Source of the DNA: Acetobacter sp. DsW_063
GTDB lineage: Bacteria; Pseudomonadota; Alphaproteobacteria; Acetobacterales; Acetobacteraceae
Assembly (NCBI RefSeq): GCF_002153745.1
Contig: NZ_JOPL01000005.1
Coordinates: 186,001 to 250,000, forward strand
Length of the DNA stretch: 64,000 nt
Direction: 5' to 3'
The notes under the pieces are model-generated. The model did no database searches. It was not told where the DNA came from and saw only the letters and a program-made list of their open reading frames with translations. Positions 44,366-53,007 of the stretch are shown in pieces; position 1 is the stretch's first letter, and each line of letters begins with the position of its first letter. The position numbers and the translations under genes were made by a program.

Positions 44366-45019
44366 TCAACCGTATTCCGGCACGCCTGGCATTGCGATGA
44401 ACCCGGGAAGCCCCTTCACGCAAGTTTGCCAGCGGCGCAGGGCTGGATAATCGTCATGGGAGAGCCCGTAGTCGCGGCACAGGGCGAAGGACGGAAACAG
44501 CGCGATATCGGCGATGGTCGGCCTGTCTCCCACAAACCAGCTTCCGCCCGAAATTCTGCGCAACGTCATATGGTCTTCCATGATGCGCAGCGCGTCGCGC
44601 GCCGTGGTTGACGTCTGCGTTTCGCAGTCATCCGAAGACGGGCCGAACAGCGCCAACCTGCGCAAACGGCGCGCCTCGGTCAATTCGTATTCGGCGAAGC
44701 TCAGCCAGTGGGCGACGGATGCAGCCTCGCCCGTATCGACCGGAGCCCATCCGGAAGCGGGTCCCGCGAGGACCGCCACGGCTCGCAGCACCGCCATAGC
44801 GCCGCATATGGTGGGAAGGTCGTCCGTTCCGGTCACTCCCTGAAGTGCAGGCAAGCGCCCGGCGGGACTCAGCGCCCGAAAGGAGGGAGCGTCCTGCTCC
44901 CGCGCCATCGTCACGTCGATGGCGTGAAGCCGCGCGGTAAGGCCGCACAATGCCAGCGCAAGGCGGGCGCGGTAGCAATCCTCGTCCAGTTCGTCGTCGT
45001 ACAGGACAAGATCAGACAT
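44366..45019 (-). CDS. Glutathione S-transferase family protein
   Basis: A 217-residue GST-fold protein. The N-terminal thioredoxin-like domain (residues 1-80) begins LVLYDDELDEDCYRARLAL and includes the cis-proline region GRLPALQG. The all-helical domain follows, with SWFVGDRPTIADIALFPSF, the N-capping box of GSTs. It should bind glutathione and conjugate or isomerise an electrophile. The ATG at 45019 overlaps the Rieske gene's stop by eight bases, so the two are translated together and may act in one detoxification step. Confidence 0.88.
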   Translation of the reverse strand: MSDLVLYDDELDEDCYRARLALALCGLTARLHAIDVTMAREQDAPSFRALSPAGRLPALQGVTGTDDLPTICGAMAVLRAVAVLAGPASGWAPVDTGEAASVAHWLSFAEYELTEARRLRRLALFGPSSDDCETQTSTTARDALRIMEDHMTLRRISGGSWFVGDRPTIADIALFPSFALCRDYGLSHDDYPALRRWQTCVKGLPGFIAMPGVPEYG

Positions 45020-45755
45020 GTTCGATCACGATGGCGTCTTTATGTTCCCGTTCCACGTTGTCGCGTAGTGTGCTTGCCCAGCGAGATGCGCGTTGAATCG
45101 TCGTCGTTGGCGCGTCTCCTTCTATCAGGACATAGAGGCGGGTTTCTTCTCGTCCGATAGCGTGCAGCACGACCACCATGGTCGCGGCGCCCGTCGCGTC
45201 GTCGTCCGGCGTTTCGGCGATATCGTGGACAGGCAGTTTCACCCAAGCGGTCCGATCGTCTGGGCCTATGCCGAGCGTAAGTGCGACGCTGCGCGTCGGT
45301 GCGTCGACGCGGATTGTGCGGACGGGCGTTGTCCGGTGTGCGGGTGACGTCAGGGCGGGTGGTGATTCCGGCGGCTCCACGCCGTCGACCCGGCACCAGA
45401 TCAGTCCATCGCTTTCAATGGTCGGGAAGGTTGTCGTTCGGATTGTCGCCGCAGGCTTGAGGCCGGGGTGCGCAGGAATGGTCCTGCAGCGACCTTCGGC
45501 GTCGAAGCACCAGCCGTGATAGAGGCAGGCCAGCATGTCATCGCGCACGAAGCCGAGGCTGAGTCTCATGCCGCGATGCGGGCACCGATCATCGGAGGCC
45601 CTCACGTCGCCATGTGAATTCCGCCAGATCGCCAGTCGTTGCTCGCCGATCCGTGCTCCAGTGACGGAAGCTGGCGGCAGATCGAGCCCCAAAGCCACAG
45701 GACGCCAACCATGTGCGTCCACCTCTTCAGGGGCATCTTGTCCTTGCTCCGTCAC
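45012..45755 (-). CDS. Rieske [2Fe-2S] domain protein, oxygenase-like but without a visible catalytic iron site
   Basis: A 247-residue protein with an oxygenase-type Rieske domain: CPHRG and CLYHGW, 18 residues apart, preceded by GWRPVALGLDLP. After it come only about 130 residues, and I find no Asn/Asp-x2-His-x4-His motif as in the alpha subunits of ring-hydroxylating oxygenases. The start is GTG at 45755 with GAGGAG nine bases upstream; the frame is open to 45839 but without a better ribosome site. It is co-transcribed with the GST. It could be an electron-transfer partner or a degenerate oxygenase. Confidence 0.75.
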   Translation of the reverse strand: MTEQGQDAPEEVDAHGWRPVALGLDLPPASVTGARIGEQRLAIWRNSHGDVRASDDRCPHRGMRLSLGFVRDDMLACLYHGWCFDAEGRCRTIPAHPGLKPAATIRTTTFPTIESDGLIWCRVDGVEPPESPPALTSPAHRTTPVRTIRVDAPTRSVALTLGIGPDDRTAWVKLPVHDIAETPDDDATGAATMVVVLHAIGREETRLYVLIEGDAPTTTIQRASRWASTLRDNVEREHKDAIVIEHV

Positions 45756-46022
45756 GGCGGACGACTCCTCGGCCGAATTGTTCCCGTTATCATTCTGACA
45801 TCGTTTCGCATGTGCGTGGAGGGAGAAAAAAGACTTCAATACTGACTGGCGAGTGTGACGTCTTTTTGTTAGAACATACCTAGTTAATAGTTACAGTTTT
45901 TTCGAAGCAGTGGTGATTGGTCAGGTAAGGGTTGGCTTCGTCGGGTCAAGTCTGGTTCGCTGTTTCAGGTGCGGCGGCAGGATAGTGCGTCGTGGTCGGC
46001 AAGATGCGTGACACGCGCTGAG

Positions 46023-46050
46023 AATCGCCAGAAACGCGTTTCTGGCGATT
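46023..46050. repeat. 28-bp perfect palindrome upstream of cydA
   Basis: All 14 base pairs match; the centre is AAACGCGTTT. It lies about 170 bp upstream of cydA. It may be a protein-binding operator or a factor-independent terminator for plus-strand transcription (a T-rich stretch follows within ten bases). Confidence 0.7.
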
Positions 46051-46147
46051 TCACTCAGGTTTTCTTTTGTTCGTTAGGAGTTGGGAGAGTTTCAGCGCCG
46101 ACAGGACTGCCGATAGCAGCGGTCTTCCGAGCAGTGAAACGTAAGCG

Positions 46148-46176
46148 GCTGTCTGTGCGTTGAACGCGCAGACAGC
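46148..46176 (+). promoter_or_regulatory. Hairpin in the cydA leader
   Basis: A 12-base-pair stem (46148-46159 with 46165-46176, one G-T pair in RNA) closes a five-base loop TTGAA, about 40 bases before the cydA start. It could be a leader attenuator, an mRNA stabiliser or part of an operator. Confidence 0.4.
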
Positions 46177-46216
46177 TATCCCACGGTATGCGCCTTTGGG
46201 ACGCGGAGAGTAAGTC

Positions 46217-47653
46217 ATGTTGCAAAGCTCGCACGATCTGGCGCTATTGCTGGCTCGATTTCAATTCGCCTTCACCGTCGGCGTGCATATCGTCTTTCCC
46301 GCGTTTTCGATCGGACTGGCGGCTTATCTCGCGGTCCTTGAGGGACTATGGCTGCGAACCGGACGTTCGGTTTATCTTGATCTTTATCGCTATTGGGTAA
46401 AGGCGTTTTCCGTCGTTTTCGCCATGGGCGTCGTGTCGGGGCTCGTCATGGCGTACGAATTCGGAACCAACTGGGCGCCATTCTCCCGCAAGGCCGGTCC
46501 TATCACCGGCGTTCTTCTGTCTTACGAAGTGATGACGGCGTTCTTCCTGGAGGCCGGGTTCCTTGGCGTCATGCTGTTCGGCATGAACAAGGTCGGGCGG
46601 GGATTGCATTTTGCCGCGACGTGTCTGGTCTCCGTTGGCACCTTGATTTCCATGACCTGGATTCTGGCGTCGAACTCCTGGATGCAGACGCCGCAAGGAT
46701 ATGCAATCGACCCGACGACCGGAAGCTTCATGCCTGCTGACTGGCTGGCGATCATTTTCAATCCGTCATTCCCGTTTCGGCTGGCGCATATGGGTCTTGC
46801 CGCATTTCTGTCAGTCGCCTTCGTCGTCGGTGCGACGGGCGCCTGGCACATGCTGCGCGCTCGCCGGCAGGGAGAGCCTGTCGCAGAGCCGGTGAAAGTC
46901 ATGTTCTCCATGGCCATGTGGATGGCCGCCATCGTCGCGCCGGTGCAGATGCTGGTCGGCGATGCGCATGGACTGAACACACTGAAATATCAGCCTGTGA
47001 AGATCGCAGCTATGGAGGGCGACTGGGTTTCTGAAGGCCGGGCGCCAGAGTTGCTGTTCGGCATCCCCAACATGAAGACGGAGCACACCGATTATGCGGT
47101 GGGGATTCCTCTGGTCGGTTCGCTGATCCTCACCCACAGCATCGACGGCAAGGTGCCAGGCATGAAGGATTTTCCGCGGGACCAGCGTCCGCCGTCTCCT
47201 GTCGTTTTCTTCTCGTTTCGCATCATGATCGCGCTGGCGGTGCTGATGGCTGGGCTGGGATTCTGGTCGCTGTTTATGCGTTGGCGCAAGCGTCTGTATG
47301 AGAGCGCCGCGCTCCATCGCGCAGCGGTCGCGATGGCCCCGGCAGGATTCATCGCGCTGCTTTGCGGCTGGGTGACGACGGAGGTTGGTCGCCAACCCTG
47401 GACGATCTATGGCTTGCTGCGGACCACGGACAGCGTGTCTCCCATAGTCCTGTCCAACATCGAACTGTCTCTGGCCGCTTTCGTGATCGTTTATGTTCTG
47501 GTTTTTGGCTCAGGCCTTGGAATTCTGATGCGAATACTCGGTAGGGCCCCGGAAACGGGAGAGCATGACGTCAACGAGACGTCGGCTGGCGAAATTCTGG
47601 GTGGACGGGCACAATCGGCGGCTGTCCGCGCCGTTACCGACGACGGAGTGTAA
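46217..47653 (+). CDS. cydA: Cytochrome bd-type ubiquinol oxidase subunit I (CioA type)
   Basis: A 478-residue quinol oxidase subunit in the inner membrane that reduces oxygen to water without proton pumping. Haem ligands are visible: an N-terminal His in TVGVHIVFPAFSIG, a mid-protein His in VGDAHGLNTLK, and a Met within the middle membrane region. GWVTTEVGRQPW marks the CydA family. The short Q-loop and length (about 480) fit the cyanide-insensitive CioA branch common in acetic acid bacteria and Pseudomonas. The gene has GAGAGTAAG just upstream of its ATG. It is followed after four bases by cydB. Confidence 0.94.
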   Translation: MLQSSHDLALLLARFQFAFTVGVHIVFPAFSIGLAAYLAVLEGLWLRTGRSVYLDLYRYWVKAFSVVFAMGVVSGLVMAYEFGTNWAPFSRKAGPITGVLLSYEVMTAFFLEAGFLGVMLFGMNKVGRGLHFAATCLVSVGTLISMTWILASNSWMQTPQGYAIDPTTGSFMPADWLAIIFNPSFPFRLAHMGLAAFLSVAFVVGATGAWHMLRARRQGEPVAEPVKVMFSMAMWMAAIVAPVQMLVGDAHGLNTLKYQPVKIAAMEGDWVSEGRAPELLFGIPNMKTEHTDYAVGIPLVGSLILTHSIDGKVPGMKDFPRDQRPPSPVVFFSFRIMIALAVLMAGLGFWSLFMRWRKRLYESAALHRAAVAMAPAGFIALLCGWVTTEVGRQPWTIYGLLRTTDSVSPIVLSNIELSLAAFVIVYVLVFGSGLGILMRILGRAPETGEHDVNETSAGEILGGRAQSAAVRAVTDDGV

Positions 47654-47657
47654 GGTC

Positions 47658-48677
47658 ATGACAGGACTCGCATACTGGCTCCCCGTTGTCTGGGCCTGCA
47701 TTCTTGGTTCCGCCATCATGATCTACGTGATCCTCGATGGCTTCGATCTAGGGATCGGCATTCTTTTTGCCGTAGAGCGCGACAGGCTGCGACGCGACGT
47801 GATGGTGCAGACCATCGCCCCTGTATGGGATGGCAACGAGACGTGGATGGTGCTGGGCGGCGCTGTGCTTTACGGCGTCTTTCCGGGCGCATATGCAACG
47901 TTGTTGCCTGCGCTTTACCTGCCGATCGTCCTGATGCTTCTGGCGTTAATTTTTCGAGGCGTTTCCTTCGAGTTTCGTATTTTGACGCGGGACGGGGGAC
48001 GCGCTGCGCTGTGGGACATCGGCTTCATGGCCGGATCCGGCGTCGCCGCTTTTTGCCAGGGCTGCATACTCGCGGGCGTCATACAGGGCGTCACGGTTTC
48101 GGATGGTGCGTTTGCAGGCGGTCCGCTGGATTGGCTGACGCCGTTCAGCGTGCTGTGCGGCCTGTCCGTCGTGTGCGGCTATACCCTGCTCGGCGCAACT
48201 TGGCTGATCTGGCGCACCTCGGGGGACCTTGAAGTCTCCGTCCGGAAACTGGCTCCGGCGCTTGCGGCCAGTCTGTTCGTCGCTATCGTGGCGGTCAGCT
48301 TCTGGACGCCTATGCTGCACGCGCCATACCTCACACGGTGGACGGCTTGGCCGAATGTTCTTTACGTCGCGCCTGTTCCGGTTCTTGTCGTGGCCCTGGG
48401 GGCGCTGTTTCTTCTGGGTCTGCGCCGCGCGCATTCTCGCACGCCGTTTCTGTGCGTGCTCGGCTGGTTTTTTCTCTGCCTTTCCGGCCTCGCTATTACC
48501 GTGTGGCCCTACGCCGTGCCGCCGACGCTGACGCTGTGGAGCGTGTCTTCCCCACCGTCCAGTCAATTGTTCCAGCTTGTTGGAACGGCTGTGCTTCTGC
48601 CGATTATTCTGATCTATTCGGTTTATTCCTATCATGTGTTCCGTGGAAAGGTGACGGAAGCAGATGTCCATCACTGA
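47658..48677 (+). CDS. cydB: Cytochrome bd-type ubiquinol oxidase subunit II (CioB type)
   Basis: A 339-residue membrane subunit with about eight to nine helices. The N-terminus LPVVWACILGSAIMIYVILDGFDLGIGIL is the classic CydB start, and the middle contains VWDGNETWMVLGGA. It pairs with CydA to hold the haems. The ATG at 47658 is preceded by AAGG within the end of cydA; the longer upstream frame is a cydA shadow. A 48-codon gene overlaps its 3' end. Confidence 0.94.
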   Translation: MTGLAYWLPVVWACILGSAIMIYVILDGFDLGIGILFAVERDRLRRDVMVQTIAPVWDGNETWMVLGGAVLYGVFPGAYATLLPALYLPIVLMLLALIFRGVSFEFRILTRDGGRAALWDIGFMAGSGVAAFCQGCILAGVIQGVTVSDGAFAGGPLDWLTPFSVLCGLSVVCGYTLLGATWLIWRTSGDLEVSVRKLAPALAASLFVAIVAVSFWTPMLHAPYLTRWTAWPNVLYVAPVPVLVVALGALFLLGLRRAHSRTPFLCVLGWFFLCLSGLAITVWPYAVPPTLTLWSVSSPPSSQLFQLVGTAVLLPIILIYSVYSYHVFRGKVTEADVHH

Positions 48678-48810
48678 CTTGCATTACAGGGATGGAGCCG
48701 CGCCGCGCGGCTTCATTCGCCGCTTCGGCTGGTTCGTAGCGATCTGGGCTGCGAGCACGGTTGCGTTCATAAGTCTTGCGACGCTGCTGCGCTTGCTGGT
48801 GCCCCACTGA
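48664..48810 (+). CDS. Small single-helix protein of cytochrome bd operons (DUF2474-like)
   Basis: A 48-residue protein: a short charged N-terminus (MSITDLHYRDGAAPRGFIRR) and one membrane helix from about residue 22 to 45 (FGWFVAIWAASTVAFIS, then LATLLRLL). Its size, position at the end of a cioAB-type operon and RLGW-like entry to the helix match the DUF2474 group of small oxidase-associated proteins. It starts 14 bases inside the end of cydB, so it is translationally coupled. It probably assembles with the oxidase, like CydX or CydZ, though a distinct role is possible. Confidence 0.7.
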   Translation: MSITDLHYRDGAAPRGFIRRFGWFVAIWAASTVAFISLATLLRLLVPH

Positions 48811-48861
48811 ACTTCGGGTCAGGGGGAATGCTCTAAGTTATTATTTTATCGAGCATCTTCA

Positions 48862-48889
48862 CCCGTTCAAACGAATTCGTCTGAACGGG
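48862..48889. terminator. Near-perfect 28-bp inverted repeat after the cyd operon
   Basis: Two 14-base arms match with a single mismatch around GAATTC. It lies between the end of the cyd operon (plus strand) and the 3' end of the LysR gene (minus strand), where a bidirectional terminator is expected. No strong T-run follows, so an operator cannot be excluded. Confidence 0.5.
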
Positions 48890-49057
48890 ATTTGCTTTGG
48901 GAGAGGCAAGCGGCGTTGCGGCGGGATACTGCACGGTGTCGCTGCCATTGTTCGACGTCGATGCACCGGCGCATAGTTTGGTCGGGCATAGCTGTTGGAA
49001 CGAGACAACCCACGGGCAGGGCCGCTTCGCTGAACGCATTCAGAGTAACCACATGGG

Positions 49058-49963
49058 CTACTCACCGAGAAACACTGCGCGTGCTGCTTCGACTTCCGCG
49101 CGCAGGAGCTCGCAAATACGGCGGATGCGGGGAGCCTCCTGCTCGCCTGAGCGAGTAATCAGCCAGTAGGTTCGGGTCAGCGCGGCCTCATCCGGCAAAA
49201 TTCTGACCAGTGCTGGGCGTTCCGCCGCTATGAAAGCGGGCAGGACGGCCAAGCATATCCCTGAACATGCGGCCTCCATCTGTGCATGAAGGCTGGAATT
49301 CTGGATACGCACCGATTTGAGCGGCACGCCGAGTTCCTCAAGGTAGTCCAGCCCGCGCGTGAACAGCAGTTCGTCGACATACCCGGCGAACACGTGCTGT
49401 GCGAGGTCCGTCGTCGTGCGGATCGGCGGGTTGCGCGCGAGGTACTCGGGAGAGCCGTAAACAAAGAGCCGGTAATCCGTGAGCGGCGTCGCAGAGAAAC
49501 GTTCGCCCGGCGGCACATGCAGGGTGATGAGAATGTCGGCCTGATGTCGTGACAGGGTGACGATCTGCTGGATCGTCACCATTTCAACGGTCAGATTGGG
49601 ATTGCTTTCGATAAGCGTGCCGATTCTGGACGCGAGAAAGAAATTGCCTATCCCCTCTAGCGCGCTGATCCTGACTGTTCCGGACAATCCGCCAGCCGGA
49701 GCGTTTTCAGCCAGCCGCCCGGCTTCACGGTTCATCGCTTCGACCGAAGCCAGAAGACGCTCGCCATGGCGCGTCAGCGCGTAGCCGCGTAGATGGCGCT
49801 CGAACAGGCTGACGCCCATGGCCTGTTCAAGAGACTGAATGTGTCTTCCAACCGTAGCGTGGTCGACGCCGAGGGTTCTGCCCGCGACAGAAAGCGAACC
49901 CGCACGGGCGACCGCATGGAAATACTGAAGGTCTCGCCAGTCCAGACCGCGCTTCATCGTCAT
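49058..49963 (-). CDS. LysR-family transcriptional regulator
   Basis: A roughly 300-residue regulator with a single N-terminal HTH (LQYFHAVARAGSLSVAGRTL, then DHATVGRHIQSLEQ) and an effector domain (about 90-295). The variant DHATVGRHI recognition helix places it in the LysR subgroup where the usual QPAVS is replaced by DHATV. It is divergent from the Fe-alcohol dehydrogenase operon, 283 bp away, and is the likely regulator of that pathway. The ATG at 49963 is chosen over a TTG one codon upstream. A GTGCA-N4-TGCAC inverted repeat lies in the shared intergenic region. Confidence 0.88.
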   Translation of the reverse strand: MTMKRGLDWRDLQYFHAVARAGSLSVAGRTLGVDHATVGRHIQSLEQAMGVSLFERHLRGYALTRHGERLLASVEAMNREAGRLAENAPAGGLSGTVRISALEGIGNFFLASRIGTLIESNPNLTVEMVTIQQIVTLSRHQADILITLHVPPGERFSATPLTDYRLFVYGSPEYLARNPPIRTTTDLAQHVFAGYVDELLFTRGLDYLEELGVPLKSVRIQNSSLHAQMEAACSGICLAVLPAFIAAERPALVRILPDEAALTRTYWLITRSGEQEAPRIRRICELLRAEVEAARAVFLGE

Positions 49964-50113
49964 CAACGCTCCGCGAGCGCCCCGGTAGCATGCTTCTCCC
50001 CGCGACGACGCAAACCGGCGTTCCGCGAAAAGATCAGGGGCGGGTTTTCCGGCTGGTAACGCCGGTTTTCGGCAGACAAAGCCACATCGCTCCCACGACC
50101 TTGGGGGCGACCT

Positions 50114-50127
50114 GTGCAGATTTGCAC
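50114..50127. promoter_or_regulatory. Candidate LysR operator (GTGCA-N4-TGCAC)
   Basis: A perfect five-base inverted repeat with a four-base spacer sits in the divergent region between the LysR gene and the Fe-alcohol dehydrogenase operon, about 120 bp before the dehydrogenase start. Position and dyad symmetry suit a LysR site; there is only one copy, so support is modest. Confidence 0.4.
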
Positions 50128-50200
50128 GGCCTGTGGGCGAAATCGCCTAATTTTACCGAGAGCGCGGCGACGGTAAGCGGGACGCAACAATAACGAGAAG

Positions 50201-50229
50201 AAAGGGGCGGGTTTCTCCCGCCCCCTTTC
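50201..50229 (+). promoter_or_regulatory. GC-rich hairpin in the Fe-alcohol dehydrogenase leader
   Basis: AAAGGGGCGGG pairs with CCCGCCCCCTTT (one bulged base) around TTTCT. It ends about 18 bases before the dehydrogenase ATG and could act as leader attenuator or simply end a transcript; the ribosome site AAAGGG lies directly behind it. Confidence 0.45.
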
Positions 50230-50246
50230 CTGAAAGGGAATGCCCG

Positions 50247-51404
50247 ATGACGGCGTTATACCTTCCCTCTTTCACACGCCTCGGCGGCGGAGCGCTGGAC
50301 GAACTTCCCGCCGCGCTGGCTCTGGCCGGCTTGAAAGCGCCATTTATCGTCACCGACCGCTTCATGGCGTCTTCGGGTTTGCTTGAGCGAGTCAAAGACC
50401 TGCTTCTAAAAGCTGGCTTCGACGCACGAGCCTTTGCTGACGCCGTGCCGGACCCCACGGTCGTGTCGGTCAACGCTGCGTTGGCGGCCCTGCGAGAGGG
50501 GCGTCACGACTGTGTTATCGGCCTGGGCGGGGGCAGCCCGATAGATACGGCGAAAATGGTGGCGGTTCTCGCTGTTCACGACACGACGCCTGCGGCCCTG
50601 AAGGCTCCATACGTCCAGGACGAGCCGGGTCTTCCCATTATCGCGATTCCGACCACCGCAGGAACAGGCTCCGAGGCCACGCGCGTCACCGTTATCACTG
50701 ACGAGACGACCGATGAGAAGATGCTCTGCATGGGGGCTGCGTATCAGCCCCGCATCGCTATCGTCGATTATGAGCTGACGCTGTCCATGCCGCTGCGCCT
50801 GACCGCCGACACGGGTACTGACGCCTTCACGCACGCTCTGGAGGCTTACGTCTCGCGCAGGGCGAACCCCTTCACGGACGCTCTGGCGCTGACCGCCATG
50901 ACGCGCATATGGGAGCATCTTCCCACCGCCTGCCGGGAGCCTGCGAACAGGGAAGCGCGCGCCGCGGTGATGCAGGGCGCCTTCGAGGCCGGGATGGCGT
51001 TCTCCAACGCATCGGTGGCGCTCGTCCACGGAATGAGTCGCCCGATCGGGGCGCATTTTCACGTTGCACACGGACTCTCCAACGCGATGTTGCTGCCGGA
51101 GATCACGGCGTGGTCTCTGCCGGGAGCTCCGGCGCGTTACGCGGCCTGCGCACGACTCTTGGGCGTGGCGTCGGCGCGTGCGCCGGATGTCGCGGCGGGC
51201 GAAGCTCTTGTCGCGGCGTTGCGTGCGCGAAACGAGGAAATAGGCGTGCCCAGCCCGAAAACGTTCGGTCTGGACGCCGCCCGTTGGGACAACCTGCTGC
51301 CGCTGATGGCCGAGCAGGCGCTCGCTTCGGGCTCTCCCGCCAATAATCCGCGCGTCCCGACTGCGAAAGAGATCGTCGATCTCTATCGCGTCGTCTGGGG
51401 TTGA
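50247..51404 (+). CDS. Iron-containing alcohol dehydrogenase
   Basis: A 385-residue group III dehydrogenase. The N-terminal nucleotide domain has the signature GLGGGSPIDTAK (about 92-103) and PTTAGTGSEAT. The metal-binding helical domain has the Asp/His ligands in TGTDAFTHALEAY and the His pair in LVHGMSRPIGAHFHVAHG. It should interconvert an alcohol and aldehyde with NAD(P)H. In front of a transporter, a semialdehyde dehydrogenase and pyrimidine-reducing genes, a 3-hydroxypropionate or hydroxyisobutyrate-type reaction is plausible but not proven. It is first in the operon, 24 bases before the transporter gene. Confidence 0.9.
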   Translation: MTALYLPSFTRLGGGALDELPAALALAGLKAPFIVTDRFMASSGLLERVKDLLLKAGFDARAFADAVPDPTVVSVNAALAALREGRHDCVIGLGGGSPIDTAKMVAVLAVHDTTPAALKAPYVQDEPGLPIIAIPTTAGTGSEATRVTVITDETTDEKMLCMGAAYQPRIAIVDYELTLSMPLRLTADTGTDAFTHALEAYVSRRANPFTDALALTAMTRIWEHLPTACREPANREARAAVMQGAFEAGMAFSNASVALVHGMSRPIGAHFHVAHGLSNAMLLPEITAWSLPGAPARYAACARLLGVASARAPDVAAGEALVAALRARNEEIGVPSPKTFGLDAARWDNLLPLMAEQALASGSPANNPRVPTAKEIVDLYRVVWG

Positions 51405-51428
51405 AACGGATCGGCGACGGAGGCCGTC

Positions 51429-52805
51429 ATGCAGAATGCAGATCAATCGTCGCGCAGTATGGCCGGACTTGTTCTGGCGTCGAGCGTCGGCACGGTCATC
51501 GAATGGTATGATTTCTTTCTTTACGGCAGTCTGGCGATATTTTTCGCAAAACTGTTCTACCCGCCGGGAGAGGGCGTCGCAGCGACGCTGATCAGCGTCG
51601 CGACCTTCGCTACGGGGTTTGCGGTCCGACCGCTCGGCAGTCTGGTCTTTGGACATATGGGTGATCGGCTCGGGCGAAAAGCCACGTTCCTCACCACGCT
51701 GTTGATTATGGGCTGTTCGACTGCAGCGATAGGGTTTCTCCCTACGTACGCAGTCGCCGGGTATCTGGCGCCTGTTTTGCTGATCCTGCTGCGGATCATT
51801 CAGGGGCTGGCGCTTGGCGGCGAATACGGCGGCGCCGCGACATATGTCGCGGAACACGCGCCGCCCGAAGAGCGCGGAAAATGGGCGAGCTATATTCAGG
51901 CTATGGCGTCCGGTGGATTCATCCTGTCTCTGGGCATGGTGCTGGCGTTACGGATCGGTCTGGGTGAGGCCGCCTTTGGCGCCTGGGGATGGCGGGTTCC
52001 CTTTCTCCTTTCGATCGTTCTGGTGGCGGTTTCCGTCCGCATACGTCTGCGTCTGTCGGAATCTCCGGTATTTGTGGAGATGCAAAAAACGCACAAGTTG
52101 TCGAAATCTCCGGTCAAGGACGCATTCACCATTCCCGGAAACGCCAGACGGATCGTTTTCTTTCTTTTCGGAGTGGCCTGCGCGCAGGCGGTGACTTTCT
52201 ATACGGCGCAGTTTTACGCCCTGTATTTTCTCCAGAGCGCATTGCACGTGGCTTTTCTTCCGGCGACGCTGGCTATTGCTGCTGGTTCATTGCTCGGATT
52301 GCCGTTCTTCGTAATTTTCGGTCGTCTGTCCGATCGGGTAGGGCGAAAGAAACTCTCGCTTGCAGGTATGGCTGCGGCAGTTGTGCTGTACATTCCGCTG
52401 TTCGCTGGTTTGCGGTCGTCTGTCCTTTCCGACGGCGTCGCTTTCGTGCCTGCTGCGGCATGTGTTTTCGTGCTCGTCGTGATTGCGGCGTTGATCTACG
52501 GGCCATACGGAGCGTTCATTGTCGAATGCTTCCCCGCCAACGTGCGCTATACCTCTATTTCGATTCCGTACCATATCGGCAATGGCGTATTTGGCGGATT
52601 TCTTCCGTTGATATCGCTGAGTCTCATGAGTCGAACAGGAAATCTTTATGCCGGACTGCTCTATCCGATGGCGGTGTGCGCCATAGGCTTTGTCGTGACG
52701 CTTCTGTTCGTGCCGGAGACCTTGCCGCGCGGGGCAGGCGCGCGCAGGGTGGCGGCGCCCATATCAGATGCAGCCGCCTCCGTCCGGCCCGAAGCGTCTT
52801 TTTGA
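51429..52805 (+). CDS. MFS transporter of the metabolite:H+ symporter (MHS) family
   Basis: A 458-residue 12-helix symporter. SSVGTVIEWYDFFLYG at the N-terminus and GHMGDRLGRKATFL at the loop 2-3 are the MHS signatures; RVPFLLSIVLVAVSV and a second GRLSDRVGRKKLSL repeat complete the two halves. It probably imports the substrate of the surrounding pathway, such as a pyrimidine degradation intermediate or an organic acid. It lies 24 bases after the dehydrogenase gene. A roughly 200-bp gap follows, which may contain an internal promoter. Confidence 0.88.
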   Translation: MQNADQSSRSMAGLVLASSVGTVIEWYDFFLYGSLAIFFAKLFYPPGEGVAATLISVATFATGFAVRPLGSLVFGHMGDRLGRKATFLTTLLIMGCSTAAIGFLPTYAVAGYLAPVLLILLRIIQGLALGGEYGGAATYVAEHAPPEERGKWASYIQAMASGGFILSLGMVLALRIGLGEAAFGAWGWRVPFLLSIVLVAVSVRIRLRLSESPVFVEMQKTHKLSKSPVKDAFTIPGNARRIVFFLFGVACAQAVTFYTAQFYALYFLQSALHVAFLPATLAIAAGSLLGLPFFVIFGRLSDRVGRKKLSLAGMAAAVVLYIPLFAGLRSSVLSDGVAFVPAAACVFVLVVIAALIYGPYGAFIVECFPANVRYTSISIPYHIGNGVFGGFLPLISLSLMSRTGNLYAGLLYPMAVCAIGFVVTLLFVPETLPRGAGARRVAAPISDAAASVRPEASF

Positions 52806-53007
52806 ACGCCCGCATGATGGCTTCAATGGGAGGCCCCTGTATCGAGCCTGACGCTAAACAGGCGGAACGATATGGCGGACGTAGATGAAATTTCGTCCTG
52901 CGCCACGATAATGTTTTGATACGCGCGAAAATTACTGATCTCGAAAACGCCGAACGTCGTCTGCTGCTACGGCGTTCGGGTGTCGATGCAAACACAGGAG
53001 AGGCCCT

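Larger units (their letters stand above)
45756..46216. other. Divergent intergenic region between the Rieske/GST pair and cydAB
   Basis: No gene supported. The left part is AT-rich (45845-45905) and likely holds the promoter for the Rieske gene. The right part contains a 28-bp perfect palindrome and a second hairpin, both listed separately, before the cydA start. Confidence 0.5.
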
